Assembly: GCA_017509715.1 (NCBI GenBank)
Contig: JAFWOU010000011.1
Location: 98,496-162,495, forward strand
Length of the DNA: 64,000 nt
Direction of reading: 5' to 3'
Source of the DNA: Paludibacteraceae bacterium
Lineage (GTDB): Bacteria > Bacteroidota > Bacteroidia > Bacteroidales > Paludibacteraceae
In this document: piece after piece, positions 17,265-26,143 of the stretch
Layout of the letters: every line of letters starts with the position of its first letter
How positions within the stretch are numbered: position 1 is the first letter of the stretch
Notes under the pieces: model-generated
What the model saw: the letters and a program-made list of their open reading frames with translations, nothing else
What the model was told of the DNA's origin: nothing
The model's database searches: none
Program-made: the position numbers and the translations under genes

Positions 17265-18122
17265 ATGAAACGAGATTATTCCAAATGGTGTAGCGTAGCA
17301 CTGATAACTGCCATATACACACTCGCAGGTGTAGCAGGCTGGCTGCTGTTTGAAGCACTGGCCTCTAATCCTCTAACCTTTAACCCGCTCATCCGTTTGT
17401 TTCTGGCCGATGTGCTGGCGACAATTGTCGTATGGGCATTCGGTTTGCTCTATGAGAACGTGTCTGTCTATGATCCGTACTGGTCGGTCTTTCCGCCGAT
17501 AGCCTTCCTGCTGTGGGCATTCTATACCGGCGTATGGTCGGTACCGGTCATCCTGTTGCTTATTGCTTCGTGGTATTGGGGCTGGCGTCTTACGCGCAAC
17601 TGGGCGATCACCTTCAAGGGTATCGCGCATGAAGATTGGCGTTATACGAAGTACCGCGACCGACATCCGTTAGTCTTCCATACCATCAATCTCTTTGGCC
17701 TCAATATGATGCCGACACTCGTGGTCTTTGCCGCCATGTTACCCGGACTGAAACTGTTTGAGACTATTGCTCAGGCAAACATTCTGACGTATTTCGGTTG
17801 CATCGTGTGCATCGCTTCGGCTACTATCCAACTGATTGCCGATAAGCAGAGCCATGATTTTCGTGCCGCTCATCCCGGTAAAGTATGTAATGTGGGTCTA
17901 TGGAAACACGGTCGTCATCCGAACTACTTCGGTGAGATTCAATTCTGGTGGGGAATATGGATTATGTATGCTTCGCTGCATGGCTTCGATATGTATATCG
18001 GTGGCGCAATCGCTATGACCGCACTTTTCCTCGGCATCTCGATCCCACTGATGGAGAAACGCCAACTGGCCAATAAACCCGACTATTCCGAATACCGCAA
18101 ACAAACAAGAATGTTGATATGA
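17265..18122 (+). CDS. DUF1295 / steroid 5-alpha-reductase-like membrane protein
   Basis: 285 residues with about seven membrane helices. The C-terminal motif GLWKHGRHPNYFGEIQFWWG is the signature of the DUF1295/isoprenylcysteine methyltransferase-like superfamily; YDPYWSVFPP near residue 66 is also typical. Probably an integral membrane reductase or methyltransferase with a lipid-like substrate; the exact reaction is unknown. It begins 7 bases after msrA and is likely in its operon. Confidence 0.88.
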   Translation: MKRDYSKWCSVALITAIYTLAGVAGWLLFEALASNPLTFNPLIRLFLADVLATIVVWAFGLLYENVSVYDPYWSVFPPIAFLLWAFYTGVWSVPVILLLIASWYWGWRLTRNWAITFKGIAHEDWRYTKYRDRHPLVFHTINLFGLNMMPTLVVFAAMLPGLKLFETIAQANILTYFGCIVCIASATIQLIADKQSHDFRAAHPGKVCNVGLWKHGRHPNYFGEIQFWWGIWIMYASLHGFDMYIGGAIAMTALFLGISIPLMEKRQLANKPDYSEYRKQTRMLI

Positions 18123-18190
18123 AAATAGACACCGCAGGTAAGTCTGCACCGAAAATCATTCGGGAAGATACGTTAAATCAATTGATATAA
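18119..18190 (+). CDS. Possible 23-aa peptide or gene remnant
   Basis: ATG overlaps the stop of the DUF1295 gene (ATGA) and runs 23 codons to TAA. Overlap-coupled starts are common in this genome, but nothing in the peptide (MKIDTAGKSAPKIIREDTLN...) is recognisable. It may be the decayed 5' end of a lost gene. Confidence 0.25.
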   Translation: MKIDTAGKSAPKIIREDTLNQLI

Positions 18191-18216
18191 ACAAAACACG
18201 CCGACGAGTTAGCGAA

Positions 18217-18945
18217 ATGAAACAGTACAAAGCTATCTTTCTCGATTGGGATGATACGATAGGCGATTGGACGACCGCGGAGCACAAGGCGCTGCAGGAT
18301 ATTTATGCCGCGTATCATCTGAATCGGTTGTACCCGACGTTTGAGGACTACTTGAACGCATACAAGCCGTATAATCTGGAGTTATGGGGCATGTACGGTC
18401 GCGGCGAGGTAACCAAAGAATGGTTGCATCTGCAGCGGTTTTGGAGACCGCTCATAACGGCGAAAGGCGAAAGGCTAATAGCGAATGAGGAAGACTTGGC
18501 GCACGAGATGGGTGCGGAGTTCTTACGTTTGACTAACAAGTACTTCTGCTTACTGCCGGACGCAGAGAAGGTAGTGAAGTACCTGGCATCCAAATACCCG
18601 CTTACCATCATCAGTAACGGATTCAAAGAGGTGCAGTACTATAAGTTTGAGCACTCCGGCTTGGCGAAATACTTCTCGCATACCATCATCAGCGAAGAGG
18701 TGGGGATCAATAAGCCCCAACCGGAGATCTTCCGTATCGCTCTGGAGCGTAATGGTATCAGAGCCGAAGAAGCCCTGATGATCGGTGATAGTTATACCTC
18801 CGACATCGCCGGTGCCAAAGCAGCAGGCATCGATCAGTTGTGGATTTATGACGGTGCAACGGACGAAACAGCTACCTATATCGTGCCGAAAATAACGGAT
18901 ATAATGAATATTTTATTGTTGCCATCATCCCGTGTGGTGACCTGA
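18217..18945 (+). CDS. YjjG-type HAD hydrolase (nucleotidase)
   Basis: 242 residues. HAD motif I LDWDDTIGDW near residue 8, motif II SNG (ISNGFKEVQYYKF near 130), motif III lysine in GINKPQPEIF and motif IV MIGDSYTSDIAGAKAAG. The tryptophan-rich start and helical cap fit the YjjG subgroup, which dephosphorylates non-canonical pyrimidine nucleotides. The last ten residues (LLLPSSRVVT) extend past the usual end. Cytoplasmic; no clear operon partner. Confidence 0.88.
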   Translation: MKQYKAIFLDWDDTIGDWTTAEHKALQDIYAAYHLNRLYPTFEDYLNAYKPYNLELWGMYGRGEVTKEWLHLQRFWRPLITAKGERLIANEEDLAHEMGAEFLRLTNKYFCLLPDAEKVVKYLASKYPLTIISNGFKEVQYYKFEHSGLAKYFSHTIISEEVGINKPQPEIFRIALERNGIRAEEALMIGDSYTSDIAGAKAAGIDQLWIYDGATDETATYIVPKITDIMNILLLPSSRVVT

Positions 18946-18973
18946 GCAAAGCGTATTATTAACATCGCGATAT

Positions 18974-19318
18974 ATGGTAATCGTTGATCTGTTAGAATAT
19001 AACGAACGGGCGCAACTGAGGGCGTGGTTCGAACGGAATGCAGCAACGCAAAAATGCTGTTGGGTCGCTATGTACCGTGGAAAAAAGAAACCCGAAGGGT
19101 TGTGTCTTCCGTACCTTGACGTAGTTGAGGAGTCTCTTTGTTTCGGATGGATCGACTCAACCCTCAAACGCCTGCCAGATGGTCGTTTGGCACAACGCCT
19201 CTCACCGCGTCAGAAGCAGAGTCATTGGACCGAACTGAATAAACAACGCTGTGTCGACTTGGAAGCCCGTGGTCTGATGACCGACCTTGGACGTGCAGCA
19301 CTACAAAGAGCAAAATGA
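18974..19318 (+). CDS. YdeI/OmpD-associated-like protein
   Basis: 114 residues. Contains the family pattern EESLCFGWIDSTLKRLPDGR, then RLSPRQKQSHWTELN, and the closing GLMTDLGRAAL. This matches the core of YdeI-like proteins (sometimes called bacteriocin-protection proteins); the usual C-terminal extension is missing, which suggests either a short form or loss of the 3' part. Its stop overlaps the start of an acetyltransferase remnant, supporting rearrangement here. Confidence 0.75.
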   Translation: MVIVDLLEYNERAQLRAWFERNAATQKCCWVAMYRGKKKPEGLCLPYLDVVEESLCFGWIDSTLKRLPDGRLAQRLSPRQKQSHWTELNKQRCVDLEARGLMTDLGRAALQRAK

Positions 19319-19405
19319 GAACAGAACGAGAAAAAATGTTGGCAAGTGAGTTGTACGATGCCTACGATGCAGACTAACTCAAAGATATGGATACGCGACT
19401 GACGA
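19315..19405 (+). pseudogene. N-terminal remnant of a maltose/galactoside O-acetyltransferase
   Basis: From ATG 19315 (overlapping the preceding stop) the reading MRTEREKMLASELYDAYDAD matches the start of sugar O-acetyltransferases, in which MTEKEKMLAGELYD is typical. A TAA at 19375 interrupts it, and the same frame continues with LKDMDTRLTICE before a second stop at 19403. The hexapeptide-repeat body is absent; the next gene begins at 19407. A full-length gene of the same broad family lies at 20984. Confidence 0.7.
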
Positions 19406-19406
19406 T

Positions 19407-20498
19407 ATGCGAATGAAAGTTCTTCTAATCATATTGGGCATCATCTTGCTGCTTGTTGGATCAGGCTTGATAGTGTTGTCACATCCTGCGTTTGGGCTGT
19501 GGCGACATGTGTCGAAAGAGCGGATACAAGCGTCACCGAACTACCGAGACGGGATGTTCCAGAATCAGGAACCGACGCCGCAGTTTACAGGAGCGGTCAA
19601 TGACCGAGACAAAAATAGCCCATGGCGTACATTATGGCGTTTCCTTACGCACAGAGACACGCTTCGCGTGCCGCAAGCACCGCTTCCTGCCGTCAAGACC
19701 GATTTGAAGTCCCTGCCAACCGATAGCGATTGGCTCGTGTGGTTCGGGCACTCGTCTTATCTGTTCTGCTTGAACGGCACGCGGTACTTGGTGGACCCGG
19801 TGCTGAAGCCTGAGTGGCCTGCGACGCTGATGATGAAACCCTTTGCTGGCACAGACATTTACCGACCGGACGACCTGCCGGACATCGACGTGCTCATCAT
19901 CACGCACGAGCACTGGGATCACATGGAGTACGCGACCTTGCGTGACATCCGCAACCGTGTGAAACAGGTCATTTGTCCGCTCGGCATCGCCGACTACCTG
20001 CGCTATTGGGACTATAAGGACGAGCAAATAACGGAAATGGATTGGTACGAAGTAGTCGAAAGTCAAAAGTCGAAAGTCGAAAGCAGAATTACTTGTCTGC
20101 CGAGCAGACATTTCTCAAATCGATTGTTAGGCAAGCGCAACCAGACGCTGTGGGCATCGTTCATGGTGGAAGCCGGAGGACGCAAAGTTTATATAGGCGG
20201 TGATGGAGGCTACGACAAGCGCTTTAGTGAGATACACGAACGCTTTGGATCGGTTGACTTGGCGCTCTTGGAAAACGGGCAGTACAATGCCAATTGGAAA
20301 TATATCCACACGACGCCCGAAGACCTCGAAAAGGTCATCTTGGATCTCCAAGCCAAACAGGTCTTCACCGTCCACCATAACAAGTTCGCTTTGTCCGTCC
20401 ATCCATGGTCAGAACCGTCCACCGTGGCACACAACATAGCAACCAAACATAGTATCCGTTTGTTGGATGCTCCGATAGGAACTGTAGTGAAATATTAA
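19407..20498 (+). CDS. Metallo-beta-lactamase-fold hydrolase (NAPE-PLD/UlaG-like)
   Basis: 363 residues. An N-terminal membrane anchor (residues 3-25) precedes the hydrolase domain. Metal-binding residues: ITHEHWDHMEY near 173, RHFSNR near 236 and the GGDGGYD and VHHNKF motifs toward the C-terminus. This resembles the N-acylphosphatidylethanolamine phospholipase D-like group. An insertion VVESQKSKVESR near residue 217, between conserved strands, is encoded by the dispersed 17-base word gtcgaaagtcaaaagtc. Start 19407 or 19413 is equally possible. Confidence 0.85.
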   Translation: MRMKVLLIILGIILLLVGSGLIVLSHPAFGLWRHVSKERIQASPNYRDGMFQNQEPTPQFTGAVNDRDKNSPWRTLWRFLTHRDTLRVPQAPLPAVKTDLKSLPTDSDWLVWFGHSSYLFCLNGTRYLVDPVLKPEWPATLMMKPFAGTDIYRPDDLPDIDVLIITHEHWDHMEYATLRDIRNRVKQVICPLGIADYLRYWDYKDEQITEMDWYEVVESQKSKVESRITCLPSRHFSNRLLGKRNQTLWASFMVEAGGRKVYIGGDGGYDKRFSEIHERFGSVDLALLENGQYNANWKYIHTTPEDLEKVILDLQAKQVFTVHHNKFALSVHPWSEPSTVAHNIATKHSIRLLDAPIGTVVKY

Positions 20499-20523
20499 TC
20501 ATGAATCAAAAATAGGCACTTAT

Positions 20524-20964
20524 ATGAATACCGACCGCATTCTTCCTGTGAATCGTGAGCATTTGCTGCTTATGCAAGTACTATGCTGGCTTGGACCCGG
20601 TATAAAGGTGTTAACTACCGGCATACAAGCCATGCTGTATGTCAATACTACTCATCCGGAACGAGTATGGTGGCTTATGCTCATAGCCATTGTGGTTACT
20701 ATCACTTTCTCGCTGATGTTCAATAACTTCATTAAGCGTTACACTGCCCGCATTCTCAATTTTCCTGAACGCAAGAAATCGCTCTTCGCGTTCTTTGATG
20801 CTCATGGATACATCATGATCGCATTCTTTATGTGTTTGGGCATTGGCTTGAAATTCATCCCAGGTATGCCGGTTGAGTTTTTTGCAGGCTTCTATCCAGG
20901 ACTGGGTACAGCGCTATCTATTGCGGGTATCCGCTATTTTATCAGTTGGTGTAAAGCAATATGA
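20524..20964 (+). CDS. Small membrane protein, four predicted helices
   Basis: 146 residues. Four hydrophobic segments (about 15-38, 48-68, 95-115 and 118-140). A basic loop between helices 2 and 3 ([20 protein letters not shown]) is probably cytoplasmic. The family is common in Bacteroides-like genomes without a known role. Not obviously coupled to either neighbour. Confidence 0.65.
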   Translation: MNTDRILPVNREHLLLMQVLCWLGPGIKVLTTGIQAMLYVNTTHPERVWWLMLIAIVVTITFSLMFNNFIKRYTARILNFPERKKSLFAFFDAHGYIMIAFFMCLGIGLKFIPGMPVEFFAGFYPGLGTALSIAGIRYFISWCKAI

Positions 20965-20983
20965 TGTAATATTACAAAAAAGG

Positions 20984-21556
20984 ATGAATATGACAATAGA
21001 TCAGTTTCGTGAACGGATGGCATCGGACGAGCCGATAGTGGGTGGCTCGGACTTGCATAGGAAGTTCCATAAATTCTCGCAGGAAGCCCTGCGTATTACC
21101 GCCGAGATCAACGGCTCGTACCACACGCCGGAACAACTGCGACGGTTGTTGAGTGAGTTATGGGCGATAGATGTGCCGGAGTCGTTTGGTATGTTTCCGC
21201 CGTTCTATACCGATTGCGGCAAGAACACGCATGTCGGCGAACGGGTGTTCATCAACATGGGCTGTAAGTTCCAAGACCAAGGCGGTATCTTCATCGACGA
21301 CGATGCCCTCATCGGTCATAACGCCACGCTCTGTACGCTCAATCATCTTCCTGACCCGGCGCAAAGGGCAGGTATGATTGCTAAGCCGATTCGTATCGGC
21401 AAGAAAGTGTGGCTCGGCGCCAATGTGACCATCCTGCAAGGAGTGACCATCGGTGACAATGCCATTGTTGCCGCCGGAGCGGTAGTCACCAAAGATGTCC
21501 CTGCCAATGCCATCGTTGGCGGTGTGCCGGCGAAAGTGATAAAGATGATTGACTGA
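20984..21556 (+). CDS. Sugar O-acetyltransferase (hexapeptide-repeat family)
   Basis: 190 residues from ATG 20984 (a second ATG at 20990 is equally usable). Left-handed beta-helix repeats ([40 protein letters not shown]) and the acetyl-CoA-binding C-terminus [20 protein letters not shown]. Catalytic His is in [11 protein letters not shown] rather than the usual NHxxD context of maltose acetyltransferase, but the fold is clear. The acceptor sugar cannot be named. It overlaps the next ORF's upstream region by a few bases. Confidence 0.85.
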   Translation: MNMTIDQFRERMASDEPIVGGSDLHRKFHKFSQEALRITAEINGSYHTPEQLRRLLSELWAIDVPESFGMFPPFYTDCGKNTHVGERVFINMGCKFQDQGGIFIDDDALIGHNATLCTLNHLPDPAQRAGMIAKPIRIGKKVWLGANVTILQGVTIGDNAIVAAGAVVTKDVPANAIVGGVPAKVIKMID

Positions 21557-21599
21557 TTATATGGAATATATCAGATTATCAAACGGAGTGGGTAAGGTT

Positions 21600-22217
21600 A
21601 TGAAAAAGATTCATCTTAATCGTGCCCTTGCGGCTAAGAAGAAAATCTTCCTTTTTGTATATGTGGCGGTGGTGCTTGCTGCCTGTATGGCGAAGAAGCC
21701 AACTGAGGAGCAGGCTATCCGTTCGATGTGCGAGGAGATCGTGCAACGCTATCCCCAGGCTACGCTTCAGGATGTCTATAAGACTTGTTTTCAGGATTTC
21801 TTCGGGGCAGAGCATCTGCTGAGTGATACAGCCGCGGCACATCAATATCTGAAGGCGGAGATTGCGGCTACAGAGGCGCAAGATATGAGCGCTATGCCGG
21901 TGTATGAGCCGACAGGTTTCCGGCACCGCTTTACGCGGGTGAATCTGTCTCTTGTTCATAGCGGCGAGATGAGCGAAGACGAACTCTTTGCGCGTTTTGT
22001 GGAGGCAGCAGGTACGAATAACGCGTTCTCCGACAAGTGGGCAGAGGAATGGAGCCGGATTGAGTCCATCGCGCTGGAGGTCCACCCGGCGTGGGCGGAT
22101 ACGGCGCTTCAGAGAGAATTGCAATATGCCGCCTCGGTTCAGAGCCCTGTAAGGCATAGCGAGACATTCAGACAAACGTATCATCCTCATTATAGAATTA
22201 TTATTAATCCAAATTAA
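21600..22217 (+). CDS. Lipoprotein of unknown function
   Basis: 205 residues from ATG 21600. A basic n-region and hydrophobic stretch end in VVLAACMAKK (Cys 29), a lipobox. The mature part contains YPQATLQDVYKTCFQDFFGA, then EHLLSD, a conserved pattern of a Bacteroidales lipoprotein family without a known function. It sits 9 bases before the DUF362 lipoprotein; both are likely exported together. Confidence 0.65.
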   Translation: MKKIHLNRALAAKKKIFLFVYVAVVLAACMAKKPTEEQAIRSMCEEIVQRYPQATLQDVYKTCFQDFFGAEHLLSDTAAAHQYLKAEIAATEAQDMSAMPVYEPTGFRHRFTRVNLSLVHSGEMSEDELFARFVEAAGTNNAFSDKWAEEWSRIESIALEVHPAWADTALQRELQYAASVQSPVRHSETFRQTYHPHYRIIINPN

Positions 22218-22226
22218 AATCTCATT

Positions 22227-23228
22227 ATGGAAAAGATTCTCTTATTTTGCGCCTGTGCAGCGCTGTTAGCGGGATGTTCATGCAAGCCCGCCGAGAACCA
22301 AACACAACAAACGAATGACAAGCCGGTTGTGTACATGACCCGTGACATTTCACCGGAATCGCTGGTTCGTATCTACGAAGCACTTGGACGGAAGGCGGAG
22401 GGAAAGGTGGCTGTGAAGATTTCCACCGGCGAAGCGGGCGGGCATAACTACCTCAAGCCGGCTCTCATCGAACAATTAGTGAAAAAAGTGAATGGTACTA
22501 TCGTGGAATGCAATACCGCTTATCCGGGCAAACGCAACACGTTCGAGGCACATTGGCAGACCATAAAGGATCATGGTTTTTTGGACATTGCGCCGGTTGA
22601 TCTCATGGACGAAGAGGGCAGCATGACCATTCCTGTACAAGACAGCACATGGATCAAATACGACATCGTCGGCAAACACCTCGCGAACTATGATTTCATG
22701 ATCAATCTGGCACATTTCAAAGGGCATGCCATGGGCGGTTTTGGAGGTGTGCTCAAGAATCAATCTATCGGAGTCGCTTCGGCTGCAGGAAAGGCGTATA
22801 TCCATTCTGCCGGCGTGACGGACGACGTGAATGAGTGTTGGAAACATACAGCGAACCAAGAAGGTTTCTTGGAGTCCATGGCTGCTGCGGCGCAAGCCGT
22901 GCATGATTATTTCGGCCATGGCGAGCGTATTCTGTATATCAACGTAGCCAATAATCTTTCTGTAGATTGCGATTGCGACAGCCATCCGGCAGATCCGGAG
23001 ATGAATGATATCGGTATTCTCGCTTCACTCGACCCCGTGGCGCTTGATCAGGCCTGCGTCGATCTCGTTTTCCATTATCCATCGACAGAGGGAGATGATG
23101 CAGCAGCGCTTATCGAACGCATCAATTCCCGACACGGAATTCATATTCTCGAGCAGGCAGAAAAGATAGGTCTCGGTTCCCGCGAGTACCAATTGGTTTC
23201 TATTGACGCAAGTACTCGCCCGGAGTGA
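22227..23228 (+). CDS. DUF362 lipoprotein
   Basis: 333 residues. Lipobox LLAGCSC (Cys 17). The rest matches DUF362: VAVKISTGEAGGHNYLKP, INLAHFKGHAMGGFGGVLKN, and the cysteine-rich LSVDCDCDSHPADPEM followed by DIGILASLDPVALDQA. The family is proposed to bind iron-sulfur clusters or metals; no enzymatic activity is established. Its 3' end overlaps the convergent AraC gene by 29 bases. Confidence 0.85.
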   Translation: MEKILLFCACAALLAGCSCKPAENQTQQTNDKPVVYMTRDISPESLVRIYEALGRKAEGKVAVKISTGEAGGHNYLKPALIEQLVKKVNGTIVECNTAYPGKRNTFEAHWQTIKDHGFLDIAPVDLMDEEGSMTIPVQDSTWIKYDIVGKHLANYDFMINLAHFKGHAMGGFGGVLKNQSIGVASAAGKAYIHSAGVTDDVNECWKHTANQEGFLESMAAAAQAVHDYFGHGERILYINVANNLSVDCDCDSHPADPEMNDIGILASLDPVALDQACVDLVFHYPSTEGDDAAALIERINSRHGIHILEQAEKIGLGSREYQLVSIDASTRPE

Positions 23229-24096
23229 TGCCGGTTTTGTTCTTGAACATACGCGTGAAATGATGCGGGTAGTCGAAGCCAAGCATGTATGCCGTTTCGC
23301 TAATGCTGCGGCCGCTCATGAGTATATTTTTGGCTAAACGGATGATATACGACTGAATATATTCCTTGGCGGAAGAACCTGTCGCTTGTTTCACCAAGTC
23401 GCCGAAATACCCTGCTGAATACGCCATCTCCGAGGCACAATACGCTACTGTCGGCAAGCCCTTTTCGGCTTGCCGGCTTTCGTAATAATAGCGGTCCAGC
23501 AATGCATGAAAACGCTTCAATATATCCGGTTCAGACGCAGTAATCCGGGCATTCTGCCGCCAATAGGCACGCTGACAGTAATCCAAAATCAGCCTAAGAT
23601 AGCTGACGATAATATTCCGTAGCGCCGAACTATCCTTATGGGCTTTCAGTTCTTCGCGTAAAGCGCTTATAAGCATTTCGATGGCATCCCATTCCTTCGG
23701 TTCCAACGGCAGCGAATCCGTAAAGAAATATGAGAAGAAATTATACTCCGCGATGTGTGCCTCGAGGTCCGTTTTGCTCATCAACTCCGGCGACCACAAC
23801 ACAGCCCAGCCGTTCAGAAAGAGCGGATTACCGTCATCCTCTTTACCGCCTATCTGTCCGGGCGCAACGGCAATAACCGACCATTCGCTCACCTGTACAG
23901 GCCGCACGCCGTACGACAAGTTCTGCGGAAATTCCCGCTGTATGAACAACCCATAGACCCCATAGCTGTTCATACTTGTCCTAACGCCTTTCTCCAGTTC
24001 ATCGAAATGAACCACACTAATCAGCGGATGTAGTACTTCCGCCTCCAAATGCCGTGCGTAAACATTCGGCTCACGTATATTCAGAACTTTTTTCAT
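23200..24096 (-). CDS. AraC-family regulator
   Basis: 298 residues from ATG 24096. The N-terminal 170 residues form a ligand-binding region without cupin motifs that I can place; the C-terminal hundred hold two helix-turn-helix units, the second ending in ETAYMLGFDYPHHFTRMFKNK then TGITPGEYLRQ. Likely regulates nearby redox genes, for example the cyclophilin-like protein or dehydrogenase transcribed away from it. Its promoter (24105-24136) is nearly leaderless. Confidence 0.9.
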   Translation of the reverse strand: MKKVLNIREPNVYARHLEAEVLHPLISVVHFDELEKGVRTSMNSYGVYGLFIQREFPQNLSYGVRPVQVSEWSVIAVAPGQIGGKEDDGNPLFLNGWAVLWSPELMSKTDLEAHIAEYNFFSYFFTDSLPLEPKEWDAIEMLISALREELKAHKDSSALRNIIVSYLRLILDYCQRAYWRQNARITASEPDILKRFHALLDRYYYESRQAEKGLPTVAYCASEMAYSAGYFGDLVKQATGSSAKEYIQSYIIRLAKNILMSGRSISETAYMLGFDYPHHFTRMFKNKTGITPGEYLRQ

Positions 24097-24104
24097 AACG
24101 GCTG

Positions 24105-24136
24105 CAAATTTACAACTTTTTATCGAAATATGCAAA
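24105..24136 (-). promoter_or_regulatory. Promoter of the AraC gene
   Basis: On the minus strand TTTG (24133-24136) is followed after 20 bases by TAAATTTG (24105-24112). The start codon at 24096 lies 9 bases from the -7 box, so the mRNA has almost no leader. Confidence 0.7.
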
Positions 24137-24260
24137 AATGGCAGCTAAAAAATGATGTTTTTCTGCAATTTCTGCAAAATTGGTAGTTATTTGGCAAATT
24201 TATGTTATTCTATATCCGCAAAATGCTATACCTTTGCACTCGAATTCAATAAGAGAGATT

Positions 24261-24794
24261 ATGAGACGTTTTGTAACACTTATTTTTGCGATAAGCACAA
24301 TGACCCTTATGGCACAAACACCGATTAACATCATCATCGGCTCGAAGACCTTTACCGCCACACTCGCAGACTCCGAAACCGGCGAAGCCTTTGCAGCCTT
24401 ATTACCTCTAACGGTCACGATGAACGAACTGAACGGCAATGAGAAATACCATTACCTGTCCTCCTCTCTTCCCACCGCCGCATATCAGCCCGGCACAATC
24501 CACGCCGGCGATCTGATGCTCTATGGCAACAACTGCGTCGTCCTTTTCTACGAGACTTTCAATAGTTCGTATTCTTATACTCGCCTCGGCGCATTAGACA
24601 ACCCTTCCGGCCTTGCCGCCGCTCTCGGTTCCGGTAACGTCTCCGTCCGTTTTGAGAAAGGGCAGACTACCGAAAACCTCACTCCGAATGTACAAAGTGA
24701 CGATGTACAAAGTACAAAGGTCATTGAGAATGGCGTTCTCTACATAAGGTACAATGGATCAATGTATAATGTCCAAGGAGTGAAAGTAAAATAG
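24261..24794 (+). CDS. Exported cyclophilin-like protein with YN..G..VK tail
   Basis: 177 residues. Signal peptide MRRFVTLIFAISTMTLMAQ. The domain matches the cyclophilin-like fold family of bacteria: FTATLADSETGEAFAALLPL, EKYHYLSSSLP, GTIHAGDLMLYG and SYTRLG. The C-terminus carries the tail VIENGVLYIRYNGSMYNVQG..VK seen in three other exported proteins here, joined by a linker that is itself made of the repeat words gtacaaag. The function of the fold in bacteria is unclear. A TACCTTTG box (24229-24236) is its likely promoter. Confidence 0.8.
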   Translation: MRRFVTLIFAISTMTLMAQTPINIIIGSKTFTATLADSETGEAFAALLPLTVTMNELNGNEKYHYLSSSLPTAAYQPGTIHAGDLMLYGNNCVVLFYETFNSSYSYTRLGALDNPSGLAAALGSGNVSVRFEKGQTTENLTPNVQSDDVQSTKVIENGVLYIRYNGSMYNVQGVKVK

Positions 24795-24809
24795 TTTTTT
24801 TCCTTTGGA

Positions 24810-24841
24810 TTTGCGTATCTCAAAAAAATGTAGTAATTTTG
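24810..24841 (+). promoter_or_regulatory. Promoter of the Fe-alcohol dehydrogenase gene
   Basis: TTTG (24810-24813) followed by CGTATCT, 20-base spacer, TAATTTTG (24834-24841). Confidence 0.75.
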
Positions 24842-24895
24842 CAGCAAAATTCAAATAATAAAGACTATAACGCATATTATAAAACAATAATAACT

Positions 24896-26110
24896 ATGCA
24901 AAACTTTGATTATCAGACACCGACACGCCTTATTTTTGGTGAAGGCGTAGTAGAGAAACTGCAGAAAGTAATGAGCGGTTTCGGCAAGAAAATACTCCTG
25001 ACTTACGGAGGAGGCAGTATTAAGAAAATTCCGGCTTTCAGAAATCAGAACTCAGCCATTAATAATCAGTATTCAGGTCTCAGCCTGTATGAGTATGTGC
25101 GGGAGACGCTGAAGGATTTTGAGGTCGTTGAACTGAGCGGTATTCAGCCGAATCCGAAATATGATCCTTCGGTATTGGAAGGTGTGCGGTTGTGTAAGGA
25201 ACATAAGGTAGATGTGATCCTTTCTGTTGGCGGCGGAAGTGTGCTGGATTGCTCGAAGGCGATTGCTGCGGGTGCTTGTTATGAGGGAGATCCGTGGGAT
25301 TTGATTTCCTACAAAGTGAAAGCGCAGGCAGCTCTGCCGATTGTGGATATTATCACGTTAGCGGCTACGGGAAGTGAGTACGACTGCGGCGGTGTGATTT
25401 CCCGCACGGAGACGAACGACAAGATTGGTTATTTGGATCGTCATCTGTTCCCTGCCGTTTCGTTCTTGGACCCGACTTACACGTTCTCGGTCAGCCGGAA
25501 ACAGACTGCAGCCGGTATTGCGGACGCGATGAACCACACCATGGAACAGTATTTCGTGGAGGACGCAACGCTGCTGAATGACGGTTTCTGCGAGTCGATG
25601 TTACGCAGCCTCATGACCAACGGCCGTAAGTGCATCGAGAAACCGGAGGATTACAAGGCGCGTGCGGAGATGATGTTGGCTTGTACGTATGGCTGTAACG
25701 GTATTTTGGCGCTTGGTAACAGCGAGAGCGGATGGCCTTGCCACGGAATTGAGCACGCTCTGAGCGCTTATTACGATATTACGCACGGCGAGGGTTTGGC
25801 GATCATTACGCCGCGTTGGATGAAGCATATTCTGAACGAGCGCACTTTGCCACGGTTTGTGAAATACGGCGTGAATGTGTTCGGTATTGACGCTTCGTTG
25901 GACGAGTGGACGATTGCGAACAAGGCGATTGAGGCGACATATGCGTTCTTTGAGTCAATCGGCATTCCGATGCACCTGCGCGAAGTGGGTATTGACGACA
26001 TCCGCCTTGACGAAATGGCACATCATATCGCTGTGAATGAGGGACTTGAGAATGCTTATGCGGCTCTGACCGAGAAGGACATCAAAGAGATCCTGGTGGC
26101 AAGTTTGTAA
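24896..26110 (+). CDS. Iron-containing alcohol dehydrogenase
   Basis: 404 residues from ATG 24896. NAD(P)-binding GGGS motifs (LTYGGGSIKK near 41 and LSVGGGSVLD near 113) and the iron-ligand region GIEHALSAYYDITHGEGLA near 285 define the family; closest in pattern to NADPH-dependent butanol dehydrogenases. It reduces aldehydes to alcohols in fermentation. A segment FRNQNSAINNQYSGLS near residue 50, replacing the usual short loop after GGGS, is made of the iterated words seen elsewhere. Likely followed in an operon by the FMN reductase at 26144. Confidence 0.9.
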   Translation: MQNFDYQTPTRLIFGEGVVEKLQKVMSGFGKKILLTYGGGSIKKIPAFRNQNSAINNQYSGLSLYEYVRETLKDFEVVELSGIQPNPKYDPSVLEGVRLCKEHKVDVILSVGGGSVLDCSKAIAAGACYEGDPWDLISYKVKAQAALPIVDIITLAATGSEYDCGGVISRTETNDKIGYLDRHLFPAVSFLDPTYTFSVSRKQTAAGIADAMNHTMEQYFVEDATLLNDGFCESMLRSLMTNGRKCIEKPEDYKARAEMMLACTYGCNGILALGNSESGWPCHGIEHALSAYYDITHGEGLAIITPRWMKHILNERTLPRFVKYGVNVFGIDASLDEWTIANKAIEATYAFFESIGIPMHLREVGIDDIRLDEMAHHIAVNEGLENAYAALTEKDIKEILVASL

Positions 26111-26143
26111 GAACAAAACATCACACATCAAACATAATACATT

